From: Pohlia nutans | Lineage: Eukaryota > Streptophyta > Bryopsida > Bryales > Mniaceae | DNA length: 64,000 bases | Direction: 5' to 3' | Assembly: GCA_022496805.1 (NCBI GenBank) | Contig: CM040106.1 | Span: 9,796,001 to 9,860,000, forward strand | Part shown: piece after piece, positions 36,904-49,228 of the stretch | Layout of the letters: each line of letters begins with the position of its first letter | Numbering within the stretch: position 1 is the first letter of the stretch | Made by a program: the position numbers and the translations under genes | The notes under the pieces: generated by a model | Told to the model about the DNA's origin: nothing | Database searches by the model: none | Seen by the model: only the letters and a program-made list of their open reading frames with translations

Positions 36904-39107
36904 ATGCCTCATGCTCAATTGCCTCATGTTCTTCATTCACCCCCACAATGTACTCGGGACAGTCAGTCCTTGGAGCCCAGTCTCGCCTCGCCCGGAGTCC
37001 CTTCTTCTCGTGTCGACCCTCCATCCTCTCAAACAATTTTGTATGCGCGTAGACTGCAGGAGATGCGCAATTGGGTGAGGATACACGTACTTTGACCTCC
37101 CCTCCTCTTAAAGTCGAGGGCGCTGGACCTTCCGCAGTCGCGCCTGTGGTCAGTGCAAAGTCAATCCAGACCTCTGGCCTTCAGATGCGTTCCATACGTT
37201 TTATAGTGATCATTTGTTTGTTTTTTTTTTTTGGTCTTCGCGCTCGCCTCGATCGTTTACCGTTTTCATTACAATGTCGTCGGAAATGTGTCAGTTCACG
37301 ATCGTAACTGGCTGCACATTTGTCTGTCCGTTGTTGCCAGGGATCCGGTCCTCCTCTTTCTTGTGGAGGTTCTTCGGAGGCGGTCATTCGGTCGCCGCAG
37401 CTTAGGCCGCCCAAAAAATGGCTCAATGTCGTCCTGGACCTGAATGGAATCCTCTACGTCTGTGAGGATTTGAAATCCCAGACTATGCCTACGCCTTTTA
37501 ACGACTACTCGGCGCCGCACTCAGCCGTTCTCCCGGTTGTAGTGGGGCCCAAAGCAGTATACGTGCGTCCACTCTGCTACTCGTTCCTCCGGGAGCTGAC
37601 TATGATCGCAGACGTTATCGTCTGGAGGTCGATGAAGAAGTCTACCACTGACTTAGTAGTACAGTATTTGTTCCGCAACATCTAGCTCCCTTCCCTTGTA
37701 CTTGGCCAGGACTCGTGCGAAACCCTCAAGTGTAGAGATAGGCGCGGCAGGGTGTCCACCCTCAAAGTGTCTGGCACTGATAAGGACTTGTTCCTTAAGA
37801 ATCTCGCCAAGCTGTTCACAGGCCGTGGTGGCAGATTCATGTCTGCAAACACCATTGTACTGGACGACAGCCCCAATAAGCACATTTTGAATGAGCCCCA
37901 GAATGTAGTCCTCCCCGACTCTTGGTCCTATGTCGGGGCCGGTGCTTGCGATCATTTTCTCTCTGATGTTCTCCTTCCATGGTTTCGGCGTCTACATCGC
38001 AGTCCTAGCCCAGGGTTGTTATCTTTCCGTAGGGACACTAATATTGGGCGGCGTATGCTCTGCGATAAGCCCGACCCTCGGCTGTACAACCTCCTCATGG
38101 AGGCTGTACGCGCATCCCGTAGACTGCCTAGTTCCTAGTTCATTGTACAGTACTATAGTTGGACGCCCTTCTCTTAGTGATGTAGCCGTTTTAGACTACT
38201 CGGTTCGATCTTTGGTCGCCTTGACTGATCTGTATAATTCCTTGTAATTGTAATATACCTTTGTGTTCACAACATTTTTGCTTGAGTACTTTGTAGATGA
38301 ATTTTATGAACGCTTGAATGCTACCCCTTAAATGTGTTATGTCTTCGTTGCACCCTTATACAGTTAGCATCATTTTTCTCCTCTTTTTTCTACTGCTTGG
38401 AATATTTTGTTTCGTTGCAATGCGCTGCTCGGATTTGACCTCATTGCTAATTCTCTTCAGGCAAGGTATGCTGCTACCGATCCATCCCACGGTGCTGGCC
38501 TCCAATGCACAGTGTCCACCGATTCTATCATGGACTACGGCCAGGATGCTATACTCAATAGAGGAAACTTCTTCTGCGTGGTAGCTACGGCCCAGTCAAC
38601 CATGGACTTTTCCACCAAGCCAATTCAACATGGTGTAGTGGACAGCCCCCCTAACGATGGTACCTGTCCTGTGCCCAAGTACTCACCTTTACTTTTGCGG
38701 TCACGAGAACCCTCTACTTCTCGTCGCACGCGTTCTCCGTCTAATAGGGTGCCTCAGAGAAAGCTTTATGAAGCCGCCGCACACCCAATTTATTCTCTTG
38801 AGGTACGAATACTTTCTTTCCCCGCACCATTATTTCACTTAGACGGTCTTGCCTTGTGATTTACTTGATATAGATTCCCTTGTACTTGCAGGGTTCCGAC
38901 ATGCCCAAACCATGCAAGTCCTCTGCTACCTTAAATGCTATCCGAAAGATCCCTGCGATGATGTCATCAGACCCGCCTCGTCTAACCCAAGCCCGTGTTG
39001 ATGTGCCTCCTCATGCGCCCTTGCGTACTCATCTCCCTTCAGTGAATGCGGGTCTTCAAAAGACTCAGTCGCATGACAAATTCAGACGGAGATCCGCTCC
39101 GGTTTGA
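36904..39107 (+). pseudogene. FCP1/HAD-phosphatase-like protein, one nonsense codon
   Basis: Four exons fit: 36904-37074, 37341-38105, 38461-38802 and 38892-39107 (TGA), about 497 codons. The HAD domain is in exon 2. Motif I is VVLDLNGIL (nucleophile Asp at about residue 90; the second Asp of DxDxT is Asn). Then come VYVRPLCYSFL, VIVWRSMKKSTTDLV and LFLKNLAKLF. Motif III is TIVLDDSPNKH, followed by LPWFRRLH. This is the order in FCP1/SCP-like CTD phosphatases. The Asn for Asp is common in plant relatives and should weaken or change catalysis. Exons 3-4 encode a basic Ser/Pro/Arg-rich tail. A TAG at 37683-37685 interrupts exon 2 (from CAG by one change). The 38105|38106 junction is chosen because it avoids a TAG at 38136 and keeps phase. 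The gene starts 250 bp after the ParB-like gene. Confidence 0.65.
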
Positions 39108-41007
39108 GATGAGAGGGAGGAAGTAATGTTAGCGCAACAAAGGCGAGAGATTACGCAACGGCGATTGTCAATATATCCCTTTGATAGTCGTGGTCATGTG
39201 ATGTTGAAGGCAGTAGCTGAACTTCAGTTGAAGGCCGAAGCTAAACTGAAGAGTCGATCGCAACCCTAGAAACCGCTAGGCATTCTAGTTGTGATTACTA
39301 CAGAGACTTATAAAAATACGTGGAGCTCATGTTTTTGTATAGGATTTTACGCTTTGCTCATTCTTTTTCCTAGCATTATGAGACATTATCAAAATTGGAT
39401 TACCGTCCCGCAATACAAACACCCAAAAAATGTATATTCGTTTTATACTTACTATAAATAGATGTCACTTCTGTAATCTTTTATTGCCCACTTCTATTAA
39501 ATGCACTCTATTTGATCTTCACTATGTCCATCTTCTATTGTTTCAACCTATATTTGGAATGGTTAGTGGTTCAATTTGGGTTGATTTTACACTTTTTGAA
39601 CTCTCATTATTCTGGAATTCTCTCATTTTATTGAATATCATGTTTACTGTGCATGCAATGATGTGTAAGTAGTCCTCTACTAGAAGTATATCTGATTTTA
39701 ATAGTTTGTGTCGCCTCATAAACACGAGATGTACCTATTGTATTATGTGATAGTCACCATACAAGGGTGCATCTGACGTGGTCTTCTTCCTTCAATGTTT
39801 GTGACGTGTTATATCTTGGAGACATATATTCATGTAGACCCAGCCATGCCATCAACACAGGGAGGTGGCTTAGCTTTAAAACTACAATCACACAACGTAC
39901 AAGGTTTGATTATACTCTTGGAGAAATACACATAGATGGGACTTGTGAAAGACCGGGACATTTGAAACATGTCCCATTGAACACAATGGGAACTTTGATT
40001 AAAAAACCACAACGGGATTATTGATAGTAATACCGTAACACCGGTAATAAGTTTACACTTGTAACCCCTGTAAAATCTTATTTGCCAACTTAGTTAAAAT
40101 TTTGTACCAACCGTGGTGAATGCGTTAACTTTTCACTATTAACCGGGTTGGTAAATTGGTTTCCGCTTCCCCCGTGAAAATATCGGGACTCCTTGAGCAA
40201 GCAAGTGGCGGCTCAGCGGTGCTGTTTTTTGCAGATATATTGGTGATAATACATAAGTAAAAAATAATATTTTTATTTTTATTTTTTCTTTTACATTTTT
40301 TTTCAAGCACCAAATGCAACTAAAAGTAGTGACACTAAACTATAATTATTCTAAACTACAATTGAAAGTAGTGAAACTAAACTACAATTATACTAAAATA
40401 CAACTAAATGGCTCTAAACTACAATTATTGTAAACTACAATTATTGTAAACTACAATCATACTACACCTCATTGCAATTTTTCTCAAATGTTAAGTGCAA
40501 AATTCCGGAGCTTCTTCTTTTGCCCTTGCACATAAAATTAAAAACATTGAATTAGCAAAAAAACATTGATTTAGCTATGACCAAAGCGGGCAGGAACCAT
40601 CATCTGAAGTTTGAAAGAGTCCACTGATGCACCATTACACAGAGGAGAAAACCAACTGCACAAGAAAGATGAGCCAACTGTGTAGGAAAGATGAATCAAG
40701 TGTATACAACATGAATTTGCTGAGCAAGACGTCTACTACATAGTGAATCTACAGAAACCTCCAACAATCAAGTGAAAATGTTACTTCTTTGAGTAGAAAT
40801 AATCCTTTGAGGAACTCTGCATAGAATGAACAGCCGCTCTGCTGTCATCGATTCTAACGATTGCTTAGAAATTCTTTTAGATAAAAATTAGTAGATAATT
40901 CAAACTATAGTCACCTCAAACGTTTTAAAACATGAGAAAGACTCTTCAAATGAATAAATGAAAAGGCTCTTAAGGTTTTGTTTCAACGACAATATTGCAG
41001 ACGTTAG
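39108..41007. other. Intergenic DNA, no gene seen
   Basis: AT-rich sequence. 40320-40460 is a low-complexity run of ACTAAACTACAATTAT-like units. 39855-39920 has a weak A-box/B-box pair that may be a SINE remnant. No coding evidence. Confidence 0.5.
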
Positions 41008-41262
41008 AAGGCCATATTCGTTATATTGAGACTTTTCGCAGATTTTGAAACAAGAGTGCTAGTTATTCAAAACTTTATTTTAAAACTAGAAATTGAAACC
41101 CAAAAAAATAATGCTCCAATAGTGATTCTATAATGAAATTCTAAAAGTTGATGTTGTTACCTATTTATAAAAAAAATACTAGTAAAGAGATAAAACGGTT
41201 TGTCTTTGAGTCGAAGATAAAAATGAGACTGCAAAAAGTCTCAATATAACAAATATGGCCTT
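41008..41262. mobile_element. MITE with 34-bp inverted ends and TTAG duplication
   Basis: The left end (41008-41041) starts AAGGCCATATTCGTTATATT and continues GAGACTTTTCGCAG. The right end (41229-41262) is its near-perfect inverse, with two mismatches. TTAG directly flanks both sides (41004-41007 and 41263-41266). The 255-bp body is non-coding. GGCC-type ends and TTA-type targets recall Harbinger/Tourist MITEs, which duplicate 3 bp (TWA), so the class is only probable. Confidence 0.75.
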
Positions 41263-43275
41263 TTAGGTTGATTTTTTGTCATCCCACTTCACACCTTGTT
41301 CACCTTGCTAACCATTTCTCTTCATATCTACAAGCCTCAGTTTGCAAAATCTTAAAAAAAGACACATTTTCTTAACAAACATGAAAGTTAGTAAAAAAAA
41401 ATGCTTTGAAATGCAGACACATCCATTATGAACGACCACAAACCATTCCAACAATATATAGAAATGCACCGATAACCCTTCTTTGTCACTGATAACCCTA
41501 GTTTTCCAAGGATTTAATGATGAAACAGACAAAGATGGCTTACAAACATTCACGGCATGTATATCGAGTCCGTCGAGTCAAACATGGCCATTATGATCGT
41601 GTCTAACTTCTTGATAAGTACAGAACGCCTCTCGTGGCGGAGAAGCGCAAGGTCGCTGATGGCGGCAGCGACAACGCAGACCCCTAGGGCAAGATTTTCA
41701 ATGCAAACTCTCGCTGCAAAAAAATCTAGCAACACAATCAACCCCAAAAATCCTTGAAAAGAGATGCCTAAATTAGTTTGATTCCCAACACGTACTTAGT
41801 TATGAATTCTTGGACCTGCACTTGTAAAAGACTTGTGGAGTTCCTGGCTTGCTCATATACAATGCACTTGTAAGAAATGATATGTAAGAAATGACATGTA
41901 AGGTGGTATGAGAAAGTTAAAAGGCTTCAAATTTGTTTGTCATTGAAACAAATTTGAAACGATGGAACGTATAGGGGTTAACGTGGACCCCTACATGTTC
42001 AAAATAGGGGGCACTTTTTTTCCTCTTATATTAACATTAACGTCCAAGGGGAGGGAGGGGATTGAGAAATTTAATTTTCATTTGGTAGCCCCGTTTTAAA
42101 TTTGACAGCCCGGCCTTTGAAGTTCATGCCCTTGCCCTCTACATGTTGTGCGTTGACTTCATGTCCTTCTACAATATTCAATCCGCGCGCATGATGTGGC
42201 CCCTTGGCCATAAAAAGTGAGTTGAAAATAATCACAATTTGATACGTTTCATTAATTTCACAAAGCCAAGGGAATTCACGAGGGACAACATTGTCCCAAG
42301 AAGGGACAGCATTGTTTCAAAAAAAAGAGAGCAATGTCTGAAGGAGGGACAACATTGTCCCATGGATGCTTCTCTTCTACTTTGGGACACACCACTGTCC
42401 CATCAAGGGGATCATTCACCTTGGAAAAAAAGGCGATTGTCCTACCCTATGTACATGGGACATTGTTGCATTCTCTTTGTGAACATGTGCATGCTATTTG
42501 GTTCACACCAAAAATGTGCTTAAACGATTATTTCACATCAATCATGAAGTGCAATGTTAAGGACGCAACACTGAATCCCTAGCGTGGACATGTGAAGATA
42601 CTTGTGCGTGTAACAGGGGTGTCATTTACACATTAGGACGCCTACAAAGCTTTGTATATCCAGGCAGCTTCAAAAGGTACAACGTCCTGCCGACGTCAAT
42701 GCTGCTAGGAATTTTGAGGCGACGGAACCAAGTACCATGGCTTGTCCTAGCAAGCAACGTGGACGTCTTCTATCAGCTGATCATCCAAAACTAGGGGCGT
42801 CCACAAAGGGAATGTGGTACCAATGGCATTCCACCTGGGTACTCAACAAGTGGCTCGGACCAATACTCATAGGACTCTGATGGCTTTACTTAGGCAATTA
42901 GAAAAATACCCCATGGGTTCTAGAATGGAAGAGGAGCATCAATTTGAATCTAGATATGCCAAATGCAATTGGCATTCTAAGACTAACTCTTTTCTCAGAA
43001 TGAGTTCTATGGTCTGAAGGCAAGGTCTATGGAAGACATGGGGACAAAGTTCAAACTCCTTTGGAATATTTTCTCAAAGTGTGGAATGGAAAGGTGCAAC
43101 AAAAGTTAGTTCGAGAATCCAACGCTTACGCGAATTGGATAAATTCCAAAACATAACAGCCAAAGGGAGGTACAGGGAAGCTGTAGAACATAAGCAGACT
43201 CAAATTCCGACAAATTATTGGTATTTGCGCATACATGTTTGAGAGACCAGCCAAAAATTTGACATTATTGGACAA
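41263..43275. other. Intergenic DNA with short inverted repeats
   Basis: No supported gene. GGGACAACATTGTCCC occurs twice (42282-42297 and 42346-42361), with weaker versions between and after (GGGACAGCATTGTTTC, GGGACACACCACTGTCCC). A piggyBac-type right end (ATAGGGGTTAA) lies at about 41971-41981. 42600-43275 may hold the decayed N-terminal part of the piggyBac transposase, but no motif could be read. Confidence 0.4.
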
Positions 43276-43677
43276 ATGGAGGTAATGGACTTCAGAGGAC
43301 TTCCCATTCATGCTTGCAGTAGTGGCGTTGTTGTAGTCACAAGGTTCACAATAAGTTGGGAGGGCATGTTTGATACATACGTAATGGATGATTTCTTTAC
43401 CAATCCAATGCTTTTTGAAGACTTGCTAGAGAGGGATTTCTATACCATGGGGAAAATCTTACAAGGAAGGATCGGTTATTCAATGTTTAGCTTGAATCTT
43501 CCAAGTAAAATGAGATATCAACTTGATCTAAACGTCCATTTCATATCATCTAAACCAATTACGGGTTATTTTTTTTGGAGTACATCAGCCCCTAGTGTCT
43601 TGAACTTAAGTGTGTTATCGAAGTTATTATCATTCAATCTTGTTCACACCATCAATTATGCTGAACAAGTTATTTGA
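43276..43677 (+). pseudogene. piggyBac transposase fragment
   Basis: An open frame of 133 codons contains TYVMDDFFTNPMLFEDLLER followed by DFYTMGKI. This matches the region around the DDE aspartate of piggyBac transposases, typically xxxDNFFTSxxLFxxLLxRGIYAxGT. The invariant Asp is kept; DN has become DD and the conserved GT has become GK. The upstream catalytic part and the C-terminal Cys-rich domain are absent, so this is a remnant. It supports the piggyBac assignment of the TTAA elements at 15-17, 45-46 and 53 kb, though none directly flanks it. Confidence 0.6.
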
Positions 43678-43796
43678 AATAACACAATAATCCAACCCTT
43701 GTGCTTCTCTTTCCATTCACTTCAGCCCATTTTTGATGTTCTGCTTATCTATCCCAACACTTTTAAAGCTCTAATCATCTTAATTTTTTTGTCGAT

Positions 43797-45120
43797 ATGG
43801 ATCCCGATGAATTCCTTCTTTTTTTTGCACATTCTTTGATTTCTTTAGCATTTTCACCTCGTATGAGACGTTCTTCACCACCTATAGACCTTCTAGAGTT
43901 GTCTGCAGGAGCCCGTTCTTTACCAATGATGGTTGTTTCGACGTGGATGAGGAGATTTCCAGGACGTTTGTGGCAACTTCAACCTCGATAATATGTATAC
44001 CATGATGTTGTACAAGATGACGTATGGCATATCATTCCAAACATGTTGGACAAAGAGTAGTAAAAGGCGTTTAGAATGACATTTATGACGTTTGAGTACC
44101 TAGTTTTGGATTTGACACTATTTTTAGCACATATAGTACCATATGTTGTCACTAGTCGACCACTTTTATCAGTATGGAAATAAGTGAAAACAGTTATATA
44201 TCGATTAGCACATGGTATGTCATGTGGAAAAATGGATAATCTTTATGGATGTGATGCCTCAACAACTCAAAAGTATATCACGATAATTTGCCGAGTATTA
44301 AGTAGTTGCGACGGATTGTTACCTATTTCATCCATACACCTACCGGCGATAGATTGCAAGACATTATAAAAAAAATTAAATATATTACTGGAGTACCAAA
44401 TATTTGTGGAATGATTGACGAAACCCACATTTCATTGTCAAAACACCCGGATGTCCAAATCACGCCTATGTTTACAGATTTTTTCAACCGGAAAAAATTT
44501 CATAGCATTATGCTCCAAGCAATTTGTGATACTGATACACTTTTTTGGAATGTTTGTGTAGGACACCTAAGTGGCGTATATGATGCTAGACAATTTAGGT
44601 GGTCTAGCCTTTATCAAGTTTAACATCAACAAATAATTCAGTTACAAAATCCTTTGATTATCGTTCGCGGAATTCAAATACAACCATTTTTTATAGGAGA
44701 TTTTGCTTATCCAAACCGTCCATATTTATTGAAGAATTTTAAACCTGGAAAGAATTTGGAGTTTTGTGACAAAGTTAGATTTGATTCTGCAATTAATAGT
44801 GGTAGGGTTATTATAGAAAACGCCTTTGTAGCATTAAAAAATAGATGGAGGATTTTAAAATGTTTTGCTTCCGATGTAAATAATGTGTCACCATTACGAT
44901 AGCTTGTTGTGTGCTACATAATTTCTGTGATCTACACGGCGAAAGGCTTCCACGACCAGCAAATGTTAGAGTGTGACAAGATCTTTTAGCAGGTTTGCAA
45001 TGAGAAGTACAAAGATTGCCAGATTATAGATATGCAGCAAAAATTGCTGGAGAACATATGCGACAAGAATTTTTTTTTGTGGTTAGACAAAAATCTAGAT
45101 ATATGAATTTTATTATGTAG
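43797..45120 (+). pseudogene. PIF/Harbinger DDE transposase, decayed
   Basis: The translation follows a plant Harbinger transposase almost end to end, with breaks. The order is MTFxTFEYLVLDLT-like start, then VIYRLAHGMSCGKMDNLYG, GVPNICGMIDETHISLSKHP (first D), FNRKKFHSIMLQAICD, DARQFRWSSLY, FFIGDFAYPNRPYLLKNFKP (second D), SGRVIIENAFVALKNRWRIL (E), CCVLHNFCDLHGERLP and YAAKIAGEHMR. All three catalytic residues survive. Breaks are TAA at 44181 and 44621, a frameshift near 44335, another near 44895, and TGA at 44974 and 45001. The partner Myb-like protein is not adjacent; a relic of such a protein lies at 56.9-57.9 kb on the other strand. Terminal repeats were not found. Confidence 0.85.
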
Positions 45121-45214
45121 TTCTGAATGTTTATTTTATATATGCATAAATTATTCAGTCATAATATGAAACTATGATATTCTTTATTTGCAATACATAT
45201 GATTATGGCATTTA

Positions 45215-46649
45215 TTAACCCTTAACTAGCTGTTTATTGAATTATGTACAAAATCGAATTCCGTTTTCTTATGCATCATGCAAGTTTTGCAAGTAAAAAA
45301 ACATATAAATTTCTATAGAAAAATAACTTCATGTATGTGTGATCTTATTAGAAAGGGATGAATTTTGAAAATGTTATGCTTCATTTCATACCACTATTTT
45401 TCTAAAATATTTCTAAGATCTTAGTTCAAAACGAATCAATAGTTTTCTTGGAAAAAACACCTTATGTTATTAAGCAATCTAAGAAATCTCTAGAAAAATT
45501 TAAAATTTTCAATATTACATTTCAGTCCATTACAACAAATATCATAGATCTTATTTCTAATAAAATTACAAAAGAATTTTCAATTGTAAGTTTCAAATTT
45601 TATACAAAATATTGATGACAACAATCATAGATTTAACTATATGGACAAAATCAAAAATTTGAAGAATAAAACTTTTATTCATATAACAAGTTCAACATAT
45701 CCTTCTTAGTAATATTTTATAAGAAATCTTTGAAATTCTCCAAATCTTGAGAGAGGTGAAGTTGTTTTGGGATAAATCGGGCCCTATATTTAATTTAGAG
45801 TTTTCAAATACCGTACGTGGAAGGCAGGGTCAGCACTTTTATGTCGATTAATTAATATTTAAGTTGAAATAGTGGAAGTCGGCACTTTCAAAAGTAATTA
45901 TTAAGAAATCAACCATTAATAACTAGCATTAAAAAAATTCACTGGCTAAACGTTTTATTTTATTTTTTGTCTACGATTTTTGTTGAGTGTTTTTTGTTGA
46001 TTTTGACAAAATACTTAATAAATTTATTTATTTTTTGGGCATTTTTTGAGGAATTAATTTCTGCCAACCATGCCTTCCACGTACGGTAATTATCAAATGA
46101 ATATTAATCCTTTCAGGCGCCTGCGTCCAAATATTGGACACTGAACGGATTTTGACTGTTCGAATTCAATCCAAATTGGACAGTTTTCATCCACCAAAAT
46201 TTCTCATGATTCTTGTGCAAGTTGACTATCCTTTGTACGGTTTTGATTTTCAAAATAGGTTATTATGATTTTTGGAAAAACAACACAAGTGGTTTATGTC
46301 AAGTTTCATTCTAAGTTCAAAAAGTGACACCTTAAAGATGATTTTTCAAAATAAGTAGAATCAAATAATAGAAACCATACCATCTCGTAGTGCATGTTAT
46401 TCCAATTTCATCACAATTTTTTTTTCAAATTCCGTTGTTTCGTGATTTTTAATTGATTTTCAAGACAAAACCTTGCAAAATCAATAAAAAAATATTAAAG
46501 AAATATATGATAAATCCAACCGTACAAATGTGATCTTCACATTGACATTTACAACTTTACTTTGAAAATTAAGTCCATTTTCGGTTTTCATCAAACATTT
46601 TATGACGAATCTTTGAAAATAGTGATGAACTGGGACGTTAAAGGGTTAA
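45215..46649. mobile_element. Possible piggyBac-like TTAA element D
   Basis: TTAA at 45215-45218 is followed by CCCTTAACTAGC, and GACGTTAAAGGG precedes TTAA at 46646-46649, an imperfect inverted repeat. The interior is non-coding and contains the complete MITE 45811-46086. A shorter reading, TTAA 46104-46107 (TCCTTTCAGG) to the same right end, gives 538 bp, close to the size of element C at 53 kb. I cannot decide between the two. Confidence 0.4.
45811..46086. mobile_element. MITE with CCGTACGTGGAAGGCA ends and TA flanks
   Basis: The left end is CCGTACGTGGAAGGCA and the right end TGCCTTCCACGTACGG, a perfect 16-bp inverted repeat. TA flanks both sides (45809-45810 and 46087-46088), as expected for the Tc1/mariner (Stowaway-like) group. 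It is 276 bp and non-coding. A truncated relative lies at 28456-28580. Confidence 0.8.
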
Positions 46650-48958
46650 ATACCCCCTCCCCTTTGTGGGTCTCAAAATATATTTCACATTATGATCAAT
46701 TTATTTTTTTGTCCTATCTCACGGTTGAATTTAGTCATATTTGCTTACATATTTTTCTAAAATTACAAATGTAGAAGTATGTAAAGTTGTTGACCAAGCC
46801 AAAATTGCATCGATTGTAGTTCAAAAGTGGCCTTGCAAAAATGAGGTCATAGATTTAAGAAACACAAAAATTTCAAAAAATCATCACATTTAAGAGTATC
46901 TCATTTTAAATTCATTCCAACAAAATGTATAATTAAATATTGGTGATAGTATTAGTGAAATTAACAGTACGGATGGAATTTAAAATTTAAAATCTAGAAA
47001 TTTCATTTATATATCAATTCCAAAATATTCTTTTAAATAGTAGTTTTTGATGCTTCATCTCAATTTTTCAATTCCAAGAACACCCTGGTATGGTTAAGGA
47101 TTAAGAATGAAAGGCAAAAACAGTACATTCCATGTGTTGGTAAAAAAACCAAGAAACATATACAAATTAGAAATTCGTGTTCAATCTAGAAATTTCAAAA
47201 GTAGTGGCTTGAATATGAACCAAATGCACCCGTTACTCTTAGTCCTCATCTTTTATTGAATTTTTACACATTAGAGTTGCTTTAAACTATGAACAACCCA
47301 TTGTATTTAAAAGTATAAAATCCCAGTAACTCCTATATGCCTAGAACTCTCTGTAGGTTTTGAAGACTTGCAAAGATGCATTATGAAATGGAATTACGAG
47401 GGAATATTTTGAATGTATAAAAAAGTTGAACATTATAAATTTTAGATTTTGTTCATACAATTAGATTTATGATTGCGGAATCACCATTATTTTATTATAA
47501 ATTATGAATTTTATAGTGCAAAACTCTTGTAATTCAATTACAAATAAATATTTGTAATTTGTAAATGAATTTTTTGTAATGGGTTGAAATGTAATACTAT
47601 AAGTGTAGTGACTTTTGAAGATATTTAGGTTGATTAAGTGGATGAATTGATTTTTTGGAGAACACATTTGATTTTTTTTGAAGTAAGATGTTGAAAACTT
47701 TGGGAGGAAAACAGTGGTATGAATTCATTGGTTGAAGTGGTATTTTTCATCCTAGAAGCATAGAAAAGAAATTAATTGATTTTTGATAACTGAAAATAAA
47801 TGTTATTTTTTGAAATTTCATTTGTATATATGGGTTCCTTGTAACTAAAGTCACCCCATGGAAATTTTCTTTTAGCGATGACAATTAATTTCTCCATCAT
47901 TATAAGCATTGTTCCACTTGGGATACTCCAATAGACCATCTTAACTCTTAAATGAGCCCCTATAGCAACTTTTATTGTGTTTTTTTTAATAAATAAAATA
48001 GCAAATGAATCAACCAAATGTGGTTTTGATTTCCTATACATATGAAGTACTTAAGAAAAAAATTTATGTCAGAATTGAAGAGTTTTAAAGATTTTAAAAG
48101 AGATTTTATGTTTAAAGATCCATGTTTGTCTTAACTACCAATAAACATTCAAAAATATTATTTATAATATCAAATGATGTCATTTTGGTACCAATTTCAA
48201 ATTCAAAGTACATTTAGATATGTGTTACTTGAATTGATTATTTTGAGGAGTAAAATATATCTATATATAATACTACAATGCATGCAAATGCTCATTTTAG
48301 GAGACATTTTCCAACAAGCATAAAAATATGAAAATTAATGTGTTCAATTAAAAAATTGAACCTGAATTGAAGTGTTTAATGTCATCGAAGTGTAGATAAT
48401 TTTTTAATTTAAAAAATAATAATTTTAGTCAATTGAAATGGACAAATTCAATAAAATTTGGAAATTCAGAAGAAAAATTCACCTACTTGTCATGTAAAAA
48501 GAAGGGTACCCCAATTGGAACTTTGCCCTTATAGGTGAATCCATAAATTACTAAGTGGCTTAACTAGGACATTTCAATGTTCGGGTAGGTTTGCACGATG
48601 TCAATGTGTATCCTATTCTTTAGAAAAACATTACGTGATATTGGTATGTTGTTACAAAAATGGGGATCCAATTGTTTTTTGGATTTTGAGTGCGTATATG
48701 GAAGTTATGAGGTTTTTAAAAAGAGGTTTTTTGGGAGGAGAAAGGGCATTTTGGATAAGGCTTAAAATGAACAATTAGAAATATTTCTTTTTTGCATTCT
48801 AAGTTTAGGATCTTGTTGTACACTACCGAAAGACACCGTGGTCAAATTCTCATAGAATTTGATTGTACAGATAGCACGCTTATAGTGTTTGAAATGACCT
48901 TCTTCTATGACCTTTTTTGATTGTATTTGGAGACATAGGAAAGATTGTTAAATTGATC
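46650..48958. other. AT-rich intergenic DNA
   Basis: No gene seen. 47340-47500 is the second copy of the dispersed repeat at 17289 (TGCAAAGATGCATTATGAAA, GTTGAACATTATAAATTTTA). The minus-strand open frame at 48041-47772 has no recognisable feature. Confidence 0.5.
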
Positions 48959-49228
48959 CTCGGGGGGTGCACTGTACTAAACATGTACGAGTATACGTGA
49001 GTGCACAGAAGGGGTATTAATTTGAACACTACCGTATTACGTATACATACAATAAACACATTTAGAACTAAAAATATTCACGTATATTTACACTAAACAT
49101 ATATTTAAAACGGAATACATCTGTATACAAAGGTATTTTAGACATATAGCCTCTCGTATAAGGGGGTTTTTAGGAGGGGTCATGAACGCACGTGATTCTC
49201 AAACATAATGTACAGTGCACCCCCCGAG
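48959..49228. mobile_element. 270-bp MITE with 8-bp duplication, copy 2
   Basis: The ends are perfect inverted repeats (CTCGGGGGGTGCACTGTAC and GTACAGTGCACCCCCCGAG). A perfect 8-bp duplication, AATTGATC, flanks it (48951-48958 and 49229-49236). This is the best-preserved of the three copies. Confidence 0.93.

Noticed and set aside
39855..39920. Further SINE
   Set aside because: GTGGCTTAGC and AAGGTTTGATT resemble A and B boxes only weakly.
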